Of a stretch of 64,000 nucleotides of DNA, positions 61,635-64,000 are shown piece by piece. Made by a program: the position numbers and the translations under genes. Source of the DNA: an uncultured Psychroserpens sp. (lineage in GTDB: Bacteria > Bacteroidota > Bacteroidia > Flavobacteriales > Flavobacteriaceae); contig CANLEE010000007.1 in NCBI GenBank assembly GCA_947489585.1, positions 1-64,000 of the forward strand. The letters run 5' to 3'. The notes under the pieces were generated by a model. The model had not been told where the DNA came from and ran no database searches. It saw only the letters and a program-made list of their open reading frames with translations. Numbering within the stretch: position 1 is the stretch's first letter; every line of letters starts with the position of its first letter.

Positions 61635-64000
61635 TTATATTAAAGCCTGTCTTAAAATTGTTATAGGATGCATGGCATCACGCTGTGTTCCATCCTTAAT
61701 TTGGTGTCTACAACTTGTTCCATTAGCAGAGATAAGCACATCTTTTGAAGTATTTCGAACCGTAGGAAATAACGTCTGCTCTCCTATTTGCATACTCACC
61801 TCATAATGCTCTTTCTCATAACCAAAACTTCCTGCCATACCGCAACAACCACTTGGAATAATTGTAACACTAAAGTTCTTAGGCAAGTTCAATACTGCAA
61901 AACTTGAGGATTGATTTGACAATGCCTTTTGATGACAATGTCCATGAAACTTAATGCTCTTATGCTCTAATGTAAATTGGTCAGATGCAATATGCCCCAA
62001 TTCTATTTCTTTCTGAATAAATTCTTCAATTAAAAACGTGTGTTTGGCAATTTTCTCAGCAGAGACTTTATCATCTGTTAATCTGAGATATTCATCTTTA
62101 AAAGTCAAAATTGCAGAAGGTTCAATACCAATTAATGGTGTGTCTTCAGATATAAGTGACTTAAAAATAGAAACATTAGTATTTGCTAAATCTTTTGCTT
62201 CCTCAAGCAAACCTTTTGATAAAAATGATCGTCCTGATTCTGAATGTTTAATTAGAGTCACCTTATAATTTAGCGCTTCTAAAAGCGCTATAGCATCTAT
62301 TCCAATAGATGTGTCTAAATGATTCGTAAATTCATCATTAAAGAAATAAACCTCTTTAATAAATTTATTTGTATCTAATTTATTTTTAGACATTTGAATC
62401 ACCTTATTTAAACTTTTATTTGAAATAAATGGCAGGCTTCTTTTTTTAGCAATACCAAACGTAGACTTCAAAATTGATGATGTGATTTTATTTGAGAATA
62501 TAAAATTTGTAATCTTAGGAAAACGACTACCAAAAGCATTCAATCTATTATTATATGCAAACAGTTTTGTACGCCAACTCACCCCATTTGCTTTTTGGTA
62601 TTGGTACTGAAACTCTGCTTTTAAACTTGCGACATCAACACTACTTGGACACTCACTCACACAGGCTTTACAACTTAAACATAAATCAAACACCGCTTTC
62701 AATTCAGTATGATTGAATTTATTAGCTTTTTCAGAATGCGTTAAAAACTCACGCAAAGCATTAGCTCGCGCTCTTGTTGTGTCTTTTTCATTCCTAGTGG
62801 CCCGGTAACTCGGACACATCGTTCCTCCAAACTCTGGTAATTTCCTGCAATCACCAGAACCATTGCATTTTTCAGCTTCACGCAATACGCCTTGAGAACT
62901 TGAAAAATCCATAACCGTTTCAATATCAAGCGTATTTACTTCTGGTTCATATCGCAGTGATTTATCCATAGGAAGAGCATCAATAATTTTCCCTGGATTA
63001 AAAATGTTTTGAGGGTCAAAAGCACGTTTAATTTTCTTTAAAACCTGATAATTTTCATTCCCAATCATCAAAGGGATAAATTCTGCTCTTACAATACCAT
63101 CTCCATGTTCACCACTCATAGAACCCTTATAACGTTTTACCAAATGCGCAACATCTGTTGTTATCTTTCTAAACAAGACAATATCAGCTTTCTTTTTTAA
63201 GTTTAGTATTGGCCTCAAATGCAACTCTCCCGCTCCAGCATGTGCATAATACACTGGTTTTTGATTATAACCCTCCATTAGCTCTGAAAATTCCTTAATA
63301 TAATTTGATAAATCTTCTAAAGCCACAGCAGTATCTTCAATACAAGCCACAGCTTTTGAATCTCCAATCATATTACCCAATAAACCTAAGCCAGCTTTTC
63401 GAAGTTCATTAGCCTTTTCTATATCCTCACCTTTAAGCAAAGAATTTGCATAACTTAAACCTAAATTTTGCAAATCCTCAATCAACCGATTAACTTTTTT
63501 ATTTAACACCTCTATATCATCTGATTTGAGTTCACACATCAAAATAGCCTGAGGTTCACCTTCAATAAACTGGCGATTGCTTTGCTGAGTCTTGTTATAC
63601 TTTGTTAAATCCAAAATGGTTTTATCCATCATTTCACAGGCATATAAATCGTGTTGCATAGTCAAAGCAACTGTAGCTAAGCAATCATCTATAGATTTAA
63701 AATGCGCAGCAACCATAACACTTTCAGAAGGCGCAATTTTATCCAGCTTTAATGTAATTTGCGTTGTAAAAGCTAATGTACCTTCACTACCAGCAAGTAG
63801 CTTACACATATTAAAACGCTTATCACCTTCGGAAAATGGCTGAGCTTGTATTAATTCATCTATAGCATAACCTGTATTTCTACGATGAATTTTATGTTTA
63901 GGAAATTGAGATTTAATATTTTGACGCACATCTTCTGAAGACAACTCAGTATAAATTGACTTATAGATACCACCTTCCAATGTGTTAAGTTTAAGTTTTT
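61635..64000 (-). CDS. FAD/FMN-linked oxidoreductase with Fe-S domain, truncated by window edge
   Basis: The frame is open to the right edge, so the N-terminal FAD-binding part is missing; only the last 788 codons are seen. An FAD-linked oxidase C-terminal domain is present (KLDKIAPSESVMVAAHF, YYAHAGAGELHLRPILNL, SGEHGDGIVRAEFIPLMI). Two Fe-S motifs follow: CNGSGDCRKLPEF...MCPSY and CLSCKACVSECPSSVD. The final cysteine-rich (CCG) domain contains GHCHQKAL and SGCCGMAGSFGYEKEHYE. This matches D-lactate/glycolate dehydrogenase-type flavoproteins that pass electrons to the respiratory chain. Confidence 0.9.
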   Translation of the reverse strand, partial: KLKLNTLEGGIYKSIYTELSSEDVRQNIKSQFPKHKIHRRNTGYAIDELIQAQPFSEGDKRFNMCKLLAGSEGTLAFTTQITLKLDKIAPSESVMVAAHFKSIDDCLATVALTMQHDLYACEMMDKTILDLTKYNKTQQSNRQFIEGEPQAILMCELKSDDIEVLNKKVNRLIEDLQNLGLSYANSLLKGEDIEKANELRKAGLGLLGNMIGDSKAVACIEDTAVALEDLSNYIKEFSELMEGYNQKPVYYAHAGAGELHLRPILNLKKKADIVLFRKITTDVAHLVKRYKGSMSGEHGDGIVRAEFIPLMIGNENYQVLKKIKRAFDPQNIFNPGKIIDALPMDKSLRYEPEVNTLDIETVMDFSSSQGVLREAEKCNGSGDCRKLPEFGGTMCPSYRATRNEKDTTRARANALREFLTHSEKANKFNHTELKAVFDLCLSCKACVSECPSSVDVASLKAEFQYQYQKANGVSWRTKLFAYNNRLNAFGSRFPKITNFIFSNKITSSILKSTFGIAKKRSLPFISNKSLNKVIQMSKNKLDTNKFIKEVYFFNDEFTNHLDTSIGIDAIALLEALNYKVTLIKHSESGRSFLSKGLLEEAKDLANTNVSIFKSLISEDTPLIGIEPSAILTFKDEYLRLTDDKVSAEKIAKHTFLIEEFIQKEIELGHIASDQFTLEHKSIKFHGHCHQKALSNQSSSFAVLNLPKNFSVTIIPSGCCGMAGSFGYEKEHYEVSMQIGEQTLFPTVRNTSKDVLISANGTSCRHQIKDGTQRDAMHPITILRQALI

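Overview
The window comes from the chromosome of a marine-type member of the Flavobacteriaceae (Bacteroidota). The evidence is low GC content, a T9SS C-terminal sorting domain, many SPI/SPII-type secreted proteins without Shine-Dalgarno sites, a TAnnTTTG-type promoter, a fused E1 alpha/beta branched-chain dehydrogenase and a MutS2 without an Smr domain. I cannot name the genus from sequence alone.

Region 1 (1-18.4 kb) is an accessory array. Small, mostly plus-strand, functionally unrelated genes are separated by about a dozen copies (some reduced to fragments) of one directly oriented, imperfectly palindromic element of about 80-245 bp. In the clearest intervals a single ORF fills the space: its start lies 1-36 nt after one element and its stop codon within about 15 nt of the next. 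Element arms show compensatory changes, and the 5' end of a cassette can be complementary to the start of its own terminal element. This is the layout of integron gene cassettes with attC/VCR-like sites, but no integrase is visible. Cargo includes a triplicated-domain T9SS protein, two metallo-beta-lactamase-fold hydrolases, a CDF metal transporter, a MmcQ/YjbR protein, an SRPBCC protein, a Gfo/Idh/MocA oxidoreductase, an orphan domain of a contractile-injection-system tape measure protein, a DUF2268-like protease, a GNAT acetyltransferase and many unknown secreted or membrane proteins. A minus-strand pair (AraC-type regulator and lipocalin-like lipoprotein) interrupts the array.

Region 2 (18.4-31.5 kb) begins with core genes topB and an RsuA/RluE-type pseudouridine synthase, then a cold-shock-domain protein. 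Next is a TetR-controlled three-gene export locus (ABC protein, HlyD-like adaptor, TolC-like channel) whose ABC protein has lost most catalytic ATPase motifs. A DEAD/DEAH helicase follows, then tandem 28-residue micro-ORFs conserved at protein level, an orphan ExbD and a 3D-domain lipoprotein.

Region 3 (31.5-47 kb) is mostly housekeeping and metabolism: M19 dipeptidase, a large BNR/VPS10-like secreted protein, fused E1 of a 2-oxoacid dehydrogenase, 2OG-Fe(II) oxygenase, a SUI1-like factor, DUF1835 protein, nucleoside phosphorylase, NMT1-like binding protein, uracil-DNA glycosylase, a JmjC/cupin-8 protein and MutS2.

Region 4 (47-54.9 kb) holds a cholesterol-dependent-cytolysin-like lipoprotein with a partner lipoprotein, divergent from a TPR-HTH regulator across a structured 375-bp intergenic region. 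After these come a DCC-family protein and a DUF4139 protein with a carboxypeptidase-regulatory/TonB-plug insertion.

Region 5 (54.9-64 kb, all minus strand) contains a tight five-gene operon: HExxxH/QEGLA protein, N-formylglutamate amidohydrolase-like protein, a small TerB-like protein, two-domain sulfurtransferase and a glutathione-synthetase-like ATP-grasp ligase. It is followed by a dicarboxylate symporter, chorismate synthase and an edge-truncated FAD/Fe-S oxidoreductase.
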